A stretch of 6,921 nucleotides of DNA from UBA1081 sp964443825 (GCA_964443825.1 CAYUEV010000061.1:1-6921); one strand, 5' to 3'; counted from the first letter of the stretch, positions 1 to 6,879 are shown. Numbers and translations: made by a program. The notes: generated by a model from the letters alone, not told the origin.

Positions 1-93
1 GACCGCTGCCGACTAAAAAGCGTTTTGTGCAATAAACACAATAAACTACTTTAATAATTGTAAGTGTTTTTAGCAATTTAATCAAAAAATCCC

Positions 94-109
94 TTGCAAA
101 CGTGTGCTT
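94..109 (+). promoter_or_regulatory. cre-like palindrome (candidate CcpA operator) over the glgB -35 box
   Basis: The 16-mer TTGCAAACGTGTGCTT fits the catabolite-responsive-element consensus WTGNAARCGNWWNCAW at 11 of 13 specified positions; the misses are G104 and T108. It is pseudo-palindromic around the central CG (101-102), with five of six pairs matching between 96 and 107. It covers the -35 box and part of the spacer, where a bound repressor would block RNA polymerase. CcpA control of glycogen operons is known in some Bacillota. That CcpA acts here is inference; other LacI-family regulators use similar CG-centred palindromes. Confidence 0.45.
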
Positions 110-122
110 TATTTGTTAGAAT
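94..122 (+). promoter_or_regulatory. sigma-A promoter of the glgBCD operon, extended -10 type
   Basis: The -35 box is TTGCAA (94-99, 4 of 6 to consensus). The -10 box is TAGAAT (117-122, 5 of 6), after a spacer of exactly 17 bp. A TGT at 114-116 directly before the -10 box makes an extended -10 element, which can compensate for the weaker -35 box. Transcription would start near 129, giving a leader of roughly 27 nt before glgB. That is too short for a riboswitch, so control would have to act on the promoter itself. The match is by eye and not tested experimentally. Confidence 0.75.
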
Positions 123-155
123 GTATATGAATATTTTTTTGAGAGGGTTAACTCA

Positions 156-2054
156 ATGCTTGAACGCCCCCAGAGCAACTTAGATACTCCAATATACCTT
201 TTTCATGAAGGCAGCAACGCCCGCGCATACGAATTTTTAGGCGCGCATATGCTTCCTTCGGGGGAAACCGTGTTTAGAGTTTGGGCGCCTTCAGCCGTTT
301 CCGTTTCAGTGTCCGGCGGCTTTAACAACTGGTCTTATGACGAGAATCCCATGGAAAAGCTCCCCGACGGCGAAATATGGGAAGCCGTTATCCCCGGTCT
401 TAAAGTATACGACGCGTACAAATACTCCATACTTACTAAATCCGGCAAGCGTATTATGAAAGCCGACCCTTACGGTTTCCACACTGAAACAAGACCCGGT
501 TCCGCGTCGAAAATATACGATTTAGATTGTTTTTCATGGAGCGACGGCGACTGGATTAACAATAAAAAAAATAATTCCATATATGATTCGCCCGTCAATA
601 TATACGAAGTTCATTTAGGCTCGTGGCGTATGCACGACGACGGGAATTTTTACTCTTACCGCGACGTCGCCGCGTCTTTAGTTCCATACGTTAAGGAAAT
701 GGGCTACACCCACATAGAATTTCTTCCGCTTACCGAATACCCTTTCGACGGCTCGTGGGGCTATCAGGTTACGGGCTATTTCGCCCCCACTTCCCGTTAC
801 GGCTCGCCCCGGGATTTCGCTTACCTTATTAACGAATGTCACAAAAATAACATCGGGGTTATACTCGACTGGGTTCCCGCTCATTTTCCGAAAGACGCGC
901 CCGGGCTTTACGAGTTTGACGGCGAGGCGTGTTATGAGTACAAAGACCCTAAAAAAGGCGAACACTACTCGTGGGGCACTAAAGTTTTTGATTACGGCAA
1001 AAACGAAGTCAGAAGTTTTCTTCTCTCAAGCGCCGAGTTTTGGCTTAACAAATACCACATAGACGGCTTAAGAGTCGACGCGGTAGCGTCCATGCTCTAC
1101 CTTGATTACGACAGGGACGACGGTCAGTGGATTCCCAACAAATACGGAGGGAAAGAGAATTTAGAAGCCATTGATTTCCTTAAAAAACTTAACGAAGTAA
1201 TTTTTAGAGAACACCCCGAAACCCTTATGATAGCCGAGGAGAGCACCGCCTGGCCCCTTGTCACAAAGCCCGTTAACGACGGCGGTTTAGGTTTTAACTT
1301 TAAATGGAACATGGGCTGGATGAACGACATCCTTAAGTATTTTTCTCTTGACGGCTACTTTAGAAAATTTAACCACAACCTCATAACTTTTTCATTTTTC
1401 TACGCTTTCTCAGAGAATTTTATACTTCCTATTTCCCACGACGAGGTAGTCCACGGCAAAAAGTCGCTCATAGATAAAATGCCCGGCTCATATCAGGAGA
1501 AGTTTCACACTTTAAGGGCTTTTTTGGGATATATGTACGCCCACCCCGGCAAAAAACTTCTCTTTATGGGTCAGGAGTTCGGTCAGTTTATAGAATGGGA
1601 CGAAAAAAAACAGCTCGACTGGTTTTTGCTTGATTACGATTCGCACAAAAAGCTCCATGATTACGTCAAGAACCTGAACCGCTTTTACAAAGAGAACTCT
1701 CCGTTATGGGAGATCGATTACTCGTGGGAAGGCTTTAACTGGATAGTGAGCGACGACCGCGACAATTCCGTCATAGCCTTTAGACGAACCGATAAAAAAG
1801 GCGAGTCCTTAATCGCCGTTTGCAATTTTACCGCCGTCCCGCGTGATTCTTACAAAATAGGCGTTCCCTGTAAAGGCTCTTACGATCTTGTGTTTTCAAG
1901 CGACAATAAAATTTACGGCGGCGCGGGCTACGCTAAAAAACGCGTCTACAAAACAAAAAACATTCCGATGCACGGCGAAAAGCAATCGATAGATCTCTGC
2001 CTTGCGCCTCTTTCCACAATCTATTTAAAACTTAGAAACAAAACTAACGACTAA
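156..2054 (+). CDS. glgB: 1,4-alpha-glucan branching enzyme GlgB (GH13)
   Basis: This cytoplasmic enzyme cuts alpha-1,4 chains and rejoins the piece as an alpha-1,6 branch on glycogen. The 632-residue product has an N-terminal CBM48-type beta domain (about 22-115), a GH13 barrel (about 145-510) and a C-terminal beta domain (about 525-628). All four GH13 regions are intact: DWVPAHF at 238-244, GLRVDAV with nucleophile Asp308, AEES with acid/base Glu361, and SHDEVVHGK with transition-state stabiliser Asp429. The spacing of the three catalytic residues (53 and 68) equals that of E. coli GlgB (D405, E458, D526). The offset of 97 shows that the extra E. coli N-terminal domain is absent, as in the shorter Bacillus-type enzymes. 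GAGAGGG at 141-147, 8 nt before the ATG, supports this start. It is first in the glg operon, 28 bp before glgC. The function is secure. Confidence 0.97.
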   Translation: MLERPQSNLDTPIYLFHEGSNARAYEFLGAHMLPSGETVFRVWAPSAVSVSVSGGFNNWSYDENPMEKLPDGEIWEAVIPGLKVYDAYKYSILTKSGKRIMKADPYGFHTETRPGSASKIYDLDCFSWSDGDWINNKKNNSIYDSPVNIYEVHLGSWRMHDDGNFYSYRDVAASLVPYVKEMGYTHIEFLPLTEYPFDGSWGYQVTGYFAPTSRYGSPRDFAYLINECHKNNIGVILDWVPAHFPKDAPGLYEFDGEACYEYKDPKKGEHYSWGTKVFDYGKNEVRSFLLSSAEFWLNKYHIDGLRVDAVASMLYLDYDRDDGQWIPNKYGGKENLEAIDFLKKLNEVIFREHPETLMIAEESTAWPLVTKPVNDGGLGFNFKWNMGWMNDILKYFSLDGYFRKFNHNLITFSFFYAFSENFILPISHDEVVHGKKSLIDKMPGSYQEKFHTLRAFLGYMYAHPGKKLLFMGQEFGQFIEWDEKKQLDWFLLDYDSHKKLHDYVKNLNRFYKENSPLWEIDYSWEGFNWIVSDDRDNSVIAFRRTDKKGESLIAVCNFTAVPRDSYKIGVPCKGSYDLVFSSDNKIYGGAGYAKKRVYKTKNIPMHGEKQSIDLCLAPLSTIYLKLRNKTND

Positions 2055-2082
2055 GCCGTTATCTAAAAAGGAGTCCTTTAAA

Positions 2083-3309
2083 ATGGCAAGAAAAAACGAA
2101 TGCATTGCCATGCTGTTAGCGGGCGGGCAAGGCAGCAGGCTCGGCGTACTCACAAACAAAGTGGCTAAACCCGCCGTTCCATACGGCGGAAAATACAGGA
2201 TAATCGATTTCCCGCTCTCGAACTGCACAAATTCCGGCATATACACCGTAGGCGTTTTAACGCAATATCAACCTTTAGAGCTCAACGACTACATAGGCAA
2301 CGGTCAGGCGTGGGATCTCGACAGAGTCGGCGGGGGAGTGCATATACTTTCCCCCTACCAAAAAATAAAAGGAACCGATTGGTACACCGGCACGGCGAAC
2401 GCCATCTTCCAAAATATTGACTTTATAGACCGCTACAGCCCCCGGTACGTCGCGGTTTTGTCAGGCGATCATATCTACAAAATGGACTATAGCAAAATGC
2501 TCGCGTACCATAAGGCTAAAGAAGCCGCCTGCACTATAGCCTGTTTTGAAGTGCCGTGGGAAGAGGCGAGCAGGTTCGGTCTTATGCTCACAGACGACGA
2601 GGACAGGATCGTCGCTTTCGAGGAAAAGCCCAAAAAACCCAAAACCAATAAAGCCTCCATGGGCGTATATATGTTCACGTGGAGCAAGTTGCGGGAGTAC
2701 CTTATAGCCGACGCTCAAAACAAAAGCTCCTCGAACGATTTCGGCAAAGACGTAATCCCCGCCATGCACGCGTCGGGCGAGAAACTTTACGCTTTCCCGT
2801 TCGACGGCTACTGGAAAGACGTAGGCACTATAGAAAGCCTTTGGGAAGCTAATCTCGACCTTTTAAACCCGGTCGCCAACATCGATCTTTCCGATAGCTC
2901 CTGGAAAATTTACTCCAACAATCCCGTGACGCCCCCTCAGTATATTTCCCCTAAAGCCAAAGTGCAGAATTCCCTTATCACGGGCGGAAGCCGCATAGAG
3001 GGCGAGATAGAATATTCTGTTCTCTTCTCTAACGTAACGATAGAGGAGGGCGCGGAGGTCAAATATTCAATAGTCATGAACGGCGCCAAAATCGAAAAAG
3101 GCGCTAAAGTGCAATACGCGATGATAGCCGAGAACGCCGTTATAAAAAGCGGCGCCGTAGTCGGCGAAGACCCTGAAAAAAGCGATAATTTGGGCGAGTG
3201 GGGCGTATGCGTCGTGGGCCCGGGAGTTACCGTCGGCGAGGGGTCTTTAATAAAAGCCAGAGAATCTGTCGCGCAAGATATAAACGGAGGCGTTCAAAAT
3301 GAGAGCTAA
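2083..3309 (+). CDS. glgC: glucose-1-phosphate adenylyltransferase, catalytic subunit GlgC
   Basis: GlgC makes ADP-glucose and pyrophosphate from ATP and glucose-1-phosphate, the committed step of bacterial glycogen synthesis. The 408-residue protein has an N-terminal nucleotidyltransferase fold (about 7-265) and a C-terminal left-handed beta-helix of hexapeptide repeats (about 287-400). The catalytic set is complete: nucleotide loop LLAGGQGSRL (11-20) with Arg19, KPAVPYGGKYR (29-39), SGDHIYKMDY with metal-binding Asp129, FEEKP with the glucose-1-phosphate lysine Lys182, and WKDVGT (244-249). AAGGAG at 2068-2073, 9 nt before the ATG, fixes the start. It follows glgB by 28 bp and overlaps glgD by 11 bp, so the two subunits are probably translationally coupled. 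In studied Bacillota the GlgC-GlgD pair responds weakly or not at all to the usual effectors; whether that holds here cannot be read from the sequence. Confidence 0.97.
   Translation: MARKNECIAMLLAGGQGSRLGVLTNKVAKPAVPYGGKYRIIDFPLSNCTNSGIYTVGVLTQYQPLELNDYIGNGQAWDLDRVGGGVHILSPYQKIKGTDWYTGTANAIFQNIDFIDRYSPRYVAVLSGDHIYKMDYSKMLAYHKAKEAACTIACFEVPWEEASRFGLMLTDDEDRIVAFEEKPKKPKTNKASMGVYMFTWSKLREYLIADAQNKSSSNDFGKDVIPAMHASGEKLYAFPFDGYWKDVGTIESLWEANLDLLNPVANIDLSDSSWKIYSNNPVTPPQYISPKAKVQNSLITGGSRIEGEIEYSVLFSNVTIEEGAEVKYSIVMNGAKIEKGAKVQYAMIAENAVIKSGAVVGEDPEKSDNLGEWGVCVVGPGVTVGEGSLIKARESVAQDINGGVQNES
3286..3290 (+). promoter_or_regulatory. ribosome binding site of glgD inside the end of glgC
   Basis: GGAGG sits 8 nt before the glgD ATG at 3299 and lies within the last codons of glgC. 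It supports the overlapping start over any later ATG in glgD, and it places a ribosome finishing glgC almost on the next start. Coupled, near-equal synthesis of the two subunits is inferred from this. Confidence 0.8.
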
Positions 3310-4414
3310 CAACTGTCTCGGCATACTGTTTACAGACGTTTACAGCGATTGCATAAGCGAACTTACCGCTCTTCGCACTATGGCGTCGGTGCCTTTCGGC
3401 GGCAGGTACCGTTTTATTGATTTTCCCCTTTCCAATATGGTAAACTGCGGCGTATGCAAAGTCGGAATCATCACAAAGAGCAATTACCGCTCCCTTATGG
3501 ATCATTTAGGCACGGGCAAGCCCTGGGATTTATCAAGAAAAAACGAAGGTCTTTTCCTTTTGCCGCCTTTTAATTTAGGTTCGGGCTCATATTCAGGCAA
3601 AATAGAGGCTCTTGAAAACATTATGGACTTTATCCATATGTCTAAAGAAGAATACGTTATTCTCTGCGACACGAATATTATCTGCAATATGGATTTCGGC
3701 TCTCTTCTCGATTACCATATCGCCAACAACGCCGACGTCACTATTTGCTACAAAGAAGGCTCTTACCCAAAACTTAGCAACGTAATGCATTTGGAGTTAG
3801 ACGAAAACGGCAGAATCACAAAAGTTTCTGTTCCTCCCGCTCCAATCGACGGCGAAGGCGTTTTCGGCGTAAACTTTATCGTCATGCGCAAATCTCTTCT
3901 TGAGAGGATGATTAACCGCTCCATAGCCGAAAATTACACGACTTTTGAAAAAGACATTATAATGAAAAACGTCGGCAATTTAAACATCTTAGGTTACAAA
4001 ATTAACGCCTACTGCCGCGTTATCGATTCTCAAAACGCCTATTATAACGCCAACATGGATCTTTTGGACATTAAAAACCGCGACGATATTTTTAACCGAA
4101 AAAATCCGATTTTCACAAAAGTAAACGACGATATGCCCACGATTTACGGCACGGAATCGAGCGCTAAAAATTCCTTTATCGCCGACGGCTGCAAAATATA
4201 CGGGAGCGTCCAAAATTCCGTTCTCTTCAGAGGCGTTCAGATAGCAAAAGGCGCGACCGTTAAAAATTCCGTTTTAATGCAAGGATGCTATATAGGCGAG
4301 AACGTAAACCTCGACTGCGTTATAATGGACAAATACGTAAGCGTAAGACCCGGCAAACACTTAAGCGGCGACGAATCTTTCCCCGTTTACATAGGCAAAA
4401 ACATCACGATCTGA
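3299..4414 (+). CDS. glgD: GlgD, non-catalytic partner subunit of ADP-glucose pyrophosphorylase
   Basis: GlgD is a paralogue of GlgC with the same two-part build: a nucleotidyltransferase fold (about 5-260) and a beta-helix (about 275-371). The shared core VPFGGRYRFIDFPLSN (31-46) and the KPWDLSR segment (74-80) mark the kinship. The catalytic parts have decayed. The GGxGxRL nucleotide loop is replaced by ILFTDVYSDCISEL (9-22), the metal-binding Asp of GlgC (129) aligns with Asn126, and the glucose-1-phosphate Lys (182) aligns with Pro179. In Geobacillus and Streptococcus, GlgD has little or no activity alone but forms a complex with GlgC and raises its activity; the same role is inferred here. 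At 371 residues it is normal for the family. It ends in TGA, 25 nt before the operon terminator. Confidence 0.94.
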   Translation: MRANNCLGILFTDVYSDCISELTALRTMASVPFGGRYRFIDFPLSNMVNCGVCKVGIITKSNYRSLMDHLGTGKPWDLSRKNEGLFLLPPFNLGSGSYSGKIEALENIMDFIHMSKEEYVILCDTNIICNMDFGSLLDYHIANNADVTICYKEGSYPKLSNVMHLELDENGRITKVSVPPAPIDGEGVFGVNFIVMRKSLLERMINRSIAENYTTFEKDIIMKNVGNLNILGYKINAYCRVIDSQNAYYNANMDLLDIKNRDDIFNRKNPIFTKVNDDMPTIYGTESSAKNSFIADGCKIYGSVQNSVLFRGVQIAKGATVKNSVLMQGCYIGENVNLDCVIMDKYVSVRPGKHLSGDESFPVYIGKNITI

Positions 4415-4439
4415 CCTTAATTCCAAATATTTTTACAAT

Positions 4440-4474
4440 CCCCGTCTAAATTTAGGCGGGGGTTTGCTTATTTT
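4440..4474 (+). terminator. rho-independent terminator of glgBCD
   Basis: A 9-bp stem, CCCCGTCTA (4440-4448) with TAGGCGGGG (4453-4461) and one G-T pair, closes an AATT loop. A T-rich tract follows at 4463-4474. It begins 26 nt after the glgD stop. The reverse strand has no clear T-tract on the other side, so it should act on + strand transcription only. It separates the glycogen operon from parB and implies that glgA is not in this operon. Confidence 0.88.
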
Positions 4475-4487
4475 AATTGGAACCTGA

Positions 4488-4509
4488 TAGCTAATAGCGA
4501 TTAGAATAG
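4488..4509. repeat. short TAG heptad series with a CTAAT/ATTAG inverted repeat
   Basis: TAG recurs at 4488, 4495 and 4502 (7-bp steps) and again at 4507. Inside the series, CTAAT (4491-4495) and ATTAG (4500-4504) form a perfect inverted repeat with 4 bp between. It lies between the glg terminator and the parB promoter, about 50 bp upstream of the -35 box. It could be the remnant of a heptanucleotide repeat or a weak protein-binding site. It is too short for either claim to be firm. Confidence 0.3.
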
Positions 4510-4541
4510 GGGGTATAATTTTAAATCGCGCTTATGTTTCG

Positions 4542-4577
4542 CCGTTTATTTTTTTATTGACAAAAATTCCCGTTTAT
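4542..4577 (+). repeat. direct repeat CCGTTTAT flanking the parB -35 box
   Basis: CCGTTTAT occurs at 4542-4549 and at 4570-4577, with starts 28 bp apart. The first copy is just upstream of the -35 box and the second is in the spacer, ending just before the -10 box. This would suit a dimeric regulator bridging the promoter. An 8-bp AT-rich repeat can also arise by chance in so short a region. Confidence 0.25.
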
Positions 4578-4585
4578 CATATAAT
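4557..4585 (+). promoter_or_regulatory. perfect-consensus sigma-A promoter of parB-serS
   Basis: TTGACA (4557-4562) and TATAAT (4580-4585) both match the consensus at six of six positions, with the optimal 17-bp spacer. Transcription would start near 4592, leaving a leader of about 36 nt before the parB ATG. Together with the terminator upstream, it makes parB-serS an independent unit. Such a promoter predicts strong constitutive expression unless a repressor binds. Confidence 0.88.
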
Positions 4586-4627
4586 AAAATCGCAAATTTT
4601 CATTTTAAAACTAAAAAGGCGTTTAAA

Positions 4628-5497
4628 ATGTCATTAAAAAAGGGCGGGCTAGGTAAAGGCTACGACGCGCTGTTTTTCGACAATTCCATTGACGAAGCGG
4701 GCGGGTCGGGCGTTACCATGCTCAGGATTCACGATATAGAACCAAACAAAAATCAGCCGAGGCGAAGTTTTGACGACGACGCTCTGTTGGAGCTGTCCGA
4801 GAGCATTAAAGAACACGGCGTTTTAGAGCCCTTAATAGTAAGACCGTTAGCGGACGGAGGTTATCAGCTTGTCGCGGGCGAAAGACGGCTCAGGGCGAGC
4901 GTCATGGCGGGTCTTAGCGAAGTTCCCGTCATAATTAAAACTCTTTCCGATTCCGAAGTCGCCGTCGTGGCTTTAATTGAGAATCTTCAGCGCGAGGATT
5001 TAAACCCTATTGAGGAAGCTCTCGGCATAAGTCGCCTTATCGACGAGTTCGGTCTCACTCAAGCCGAGGCCGCCCAAAAAATCGGCAAATCACGTTCAGC
5101 CGTCGCCAACACTTTGAGACTTTTAACTCTCCCGGACGACGCTAAAGAGTCGCTCGCTTCAGGCTCTCTTTCAGCGGGACACGCGAGGACATTGCTCTCT
5201 TTAAATGATAAATCCGCAACTTCACAGGTTTTAAACGAAATAACATCTAAAAAATTATCGGTAAGAGAAACCGAAAATCTTATTAAAAAGCTTAACAGGA
5301 ATCCTGAATCTGAGAAACCCAAAAAACGCCGCGACGCATTATATAGCGAAGTCGAGATTTCCCTTACAGAGTCGTTGGGCAGGAAAGTTTCGGTTAAAGA
5401 GTCCTCTAAAGGCGGCAAGCTCGAATTTTCCTTTTACGATAAAGACGATTTAATTAAACTTACTAACTTATTAGCGTCAAAAACAGAAAACAAATAG
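4628..5497 (+). CDS. parB: chromosome partitioning protein ParB (Spo0J type)
   Basis: ParB loads at parS sites near the origin, binds CTP, closes into a DNA-sliding clamp and works with ParA to segregate origins. The 289-residue protein has a basic glycine-rich N-terminus, KKGGLGKGYDALF (4-16), typical of the ParA-stimulating peptide. Next comes the CTP-binding ParB/Sulfiredoxin-like domain (about 32-125) with NQPRRSF (42-48), GERRLRA (84-90) and ENLQRE (118-123). A helix-turn-helix region follows (about 140-165, LTQAEAAQKIGKSRSAVANT at 143-162), and the C-terminal dimerisation part is about 238-285. The length is usual for Spo0J. AAAAGG at 4614-4619 precedes the ATG by 8 nt. The ParA-type N-terminus argues against the paralogue Noc, although Noc cannot be fully excluded. 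No parA lies next to it, and serS follows after 13 bp. Confidence 0.93.
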   Translation: MSLKKGGLGKGYDALFFDNSIDEAGGSGVTMLRIHDIEPNKNQPRRSFDDDALLELSESIKEHGVLEPLIVRPLADGGYQLVAGERRLRASVMAGLSEVPVIIKTLSDSEVAVVALIENLQREDLNPIEEALGISRLIDEFGLTQAEAAQKIGKSRSAVANTLRLLTLPDDAKESLASGSLSAGHARTLLSLNDKSATSQVLNEITSKKLSVRETENLIKKLNRNPESEKPKKRRDALYSEVEISLTESLGRKVSVKESSKGGKLEFSFYDKDDLIKLTNLLASKTENK

Positions 5498-5510
5498 CCC
5501 GGAGACCGAT

Positions 5511-6797
5511 ATGATTGATATAAAATTTTTGCGGGAAAATCCCGACGCCGTTAAAGAAAACATAAAAAAGAAATTTCAGGACGAAAAAATTCCCTTAGTC
5601 GACGAGGTAATAGAGCTTGACAAAATTTACCGCACCAAAAAAACAGAAGCCGACGGTTTAAGAGCGTCCAGGAACAAAATTTCAAAAGAAATCGGAGCGC
5701 TTTACGCCAAAGGAAAAAAAGACGAGGCGGAGGAAGCTAAAAAAACTGTCGAGGAGCAGGCTGAAAAGCTGTTATCGCTTGAAAAAGACGAAGAAGAGTT
5801 ATCAGGTAAAATTCGGAAAATCATGCTCTTAATTCCCAACATTATAGACGAAAGCGTTCCTATAGGGAAGAATGACTCAGAAAACGTCGAGGTTAAAAGA
5901 TACGGCGAGCCTAAAGTCCCCGATTACCCTATCCCTTATCACGCCGATATAATGGAGAGCTTTTCAGGGCTGGATCTCGACTCGGCGCGCAGAGTCGCCG
6001 GCAACGGGTTTTATTATCTTTCGGGCGATATTGCGAGAACACACTCGTCGGTTCTTTCATACGCCAGAGATTTTATGATAAACAGGGGATTTACTTATGT
6101 CGTCCCCCCGTTTGTGATACGTTCTGACGTCGTTTCGGGCGTTATGAGTTTTTCCGAAATGGACAATATGATGTATAAGATCGAAGGCGAAGACCTTTAT
6201 CTTATAGGCACGAGCGAACACTCCATGATAGGAAGGTTTATGGGCGAAACTTTAAAAGAAGAGGATTTGCCCGTCATGTTGACAAGTTATTCCCCGTGTT
6301 TTCGAAAAGAAAAAGGCGCTCACGGCATAGAAGAACGCGGCGTTTACAGAATACACCAATTTGAAAAGCAGGAAATGATTGTTATCTGCAACCCCAGAGA
6401 CAGCATGGATTGGTTTTTTAAACTGCTTCAAAATACCGTGGATTTTTTTAGAACCCTCGATATTCCCGTGAGGACTTTAGAGTGCTGTTCGGGCGATCTC
6501 GCCGATTTAAAGGTAAAATCCATGGACGTCGAGGCGTGGTCGCCAAGACAGCAAAAATATTTTGAGGTGGGTTCCTGCTCTAACTTAGGCGACGCTCAGT
6601 CGAGAAGACTTTCAATAAAAGTTAAAGGAAAAGACGGAAAATTTCTTCCCCACACGCTTAATAATACGGTGGTAGCTCCTCCAAGGATGCTGATAGCCTT
6701 TTTAGAGAATAACTTAAACGCGGACGGCAGCGTGTCTATTCCTGAAGCTTTAAGACCATATATGGGCGGAATAGATAAAATTACGCCTAAAAAATAA
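5511..6797 (+). CDS. serS: serine--tRNA ligase SerRS (class II)
   Basis: SerRS activates serine with ATP and loads it on tRNA-Ser (and tRNA-Sec where present). The 428-residue protein has an N-terminal domain whose coiled-coil tRNA-binding arm spans about 27-105, rich in Lys and Glu, followed by the class II catalytic core (about 130-420). The serine-recognition TxE motif is T234-S235-E236. Motif 2 spans about 263-290, with Arg265, Glu267 and HQFEK at 282-286. Motif 3 is about 383-401, with Arg392. SCSNLGDAQSRR (355-366) is the usual conserved block. Motif 2 reads KGAHGIEERGVYRIHQFEK rather than the common bacterial AGSAGRDTRG form. Motif 3 has APPR where many bacterial enzymes have AVGR or ATSR. 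It is therefore a divergent but apparently complete enzyme. GGAG at 5501-5504, 6 nt before the ATG, supports the start. It is co-transcribed with parB. No convincing terminator is seen after the stop. Confidence 0.95.
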   Translation: MIDIKFLRENPDAVKENIKKKFQDEKIPLVDEVIELDKIYRTKKTEADGLRASRNKISKEIGALYAKGKKDEAEEAKKTVEEQAEKLLSLEKDEEELSGKIRKIMLLIPNIIDESVPIGKNDSENVEVKRYGEPKVPDYPIPYHADIMESFSGLDLDSARRVAGNGFYYLSGDIARTHSSVLSYARDFMINRGFTYVVPPFVIRSDVVSGVMSFSEMDNMMYKIEGEDLYLIGTSEHSMIGRFMGETLKEEDLPVMLTSYSPCFRKEKGAHGIEERGVYRIHQFEKQEMIVICNPRDSMDWFFKLLQNTVDFFRTLDIPVRTLECCSGDLADLKVKSMDVEAWSPRQQKYFEVGSCSNLGDAQSRRLSIKVKGKDGKFLPHTLNNTVVAPPRMLIAFLENNLNADGSVSIPEALRPYMGGIDKITPKK

Positions 6798-6879
6798 AAA
6801 ACCCATCAAACAGTGCGCCAAAGCCTTTTAAACGCCCGGCTCGGTGTATACTAAATTTCGGATTTTGCATTTTGTTCCC

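Noticed and set aside
1..35. Possible 3' end of an upstream gene, for example a frame-3 tail ending in TAA at 33-35 or a frame-2 tail ending at 14-16.
   Set aside because: All three frames can be read as a tail, and the piece is too short to choose one or to recognise a protein.
34..78. Weak inverted repeats AAACAC/GTGTTT (34-39, 64-69) and AATTG/CAATT (56-60, 74-78) upstream of the glgB promoter, considered as a terminator.
   Set aside because: Short AT-rich arms with long loops give little stability; chance pairing in AT-rich DNA is likely.
2671..2686. CACGTG core at 2676-2681 inside glgC, considered as a parS site for the nearby ParB.
   Set aside because: Only the core and part of the right arm fit the parS consensus; the left arm mismatches and the bases are explained by coding for Phe-Thr-Trp.
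4508..4519. Second TATAAT (4514-4519) after a G-run, considered as another parB promoter.
   Set aside because: No -35-like hexamer occurs at 15-19 bp upstream and there is no TGn extension.
4534..4560. Eight-codon reading frame upstream of parB, considered as a leader peptide.
   Set aside because: It has no ribosome site at a proper distance, lies upstream of the predicted transcript start, and its stop overlaps the -35 box.
5059..5418. Antisense reading frame of 119 codons over parB, and similar antisense frames over the glg genes.
   Set aside because: They lie wholly within well-supported genes, have no recognisable domain or own ribosome site, and follow from the codon use of the sense strand.
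6822..6841. AGCC/GGCT hairpin after serS, considered as a terminator.
   Set aside because: Only four base pairs with a 12-nt loop and no T-tract directly after it.
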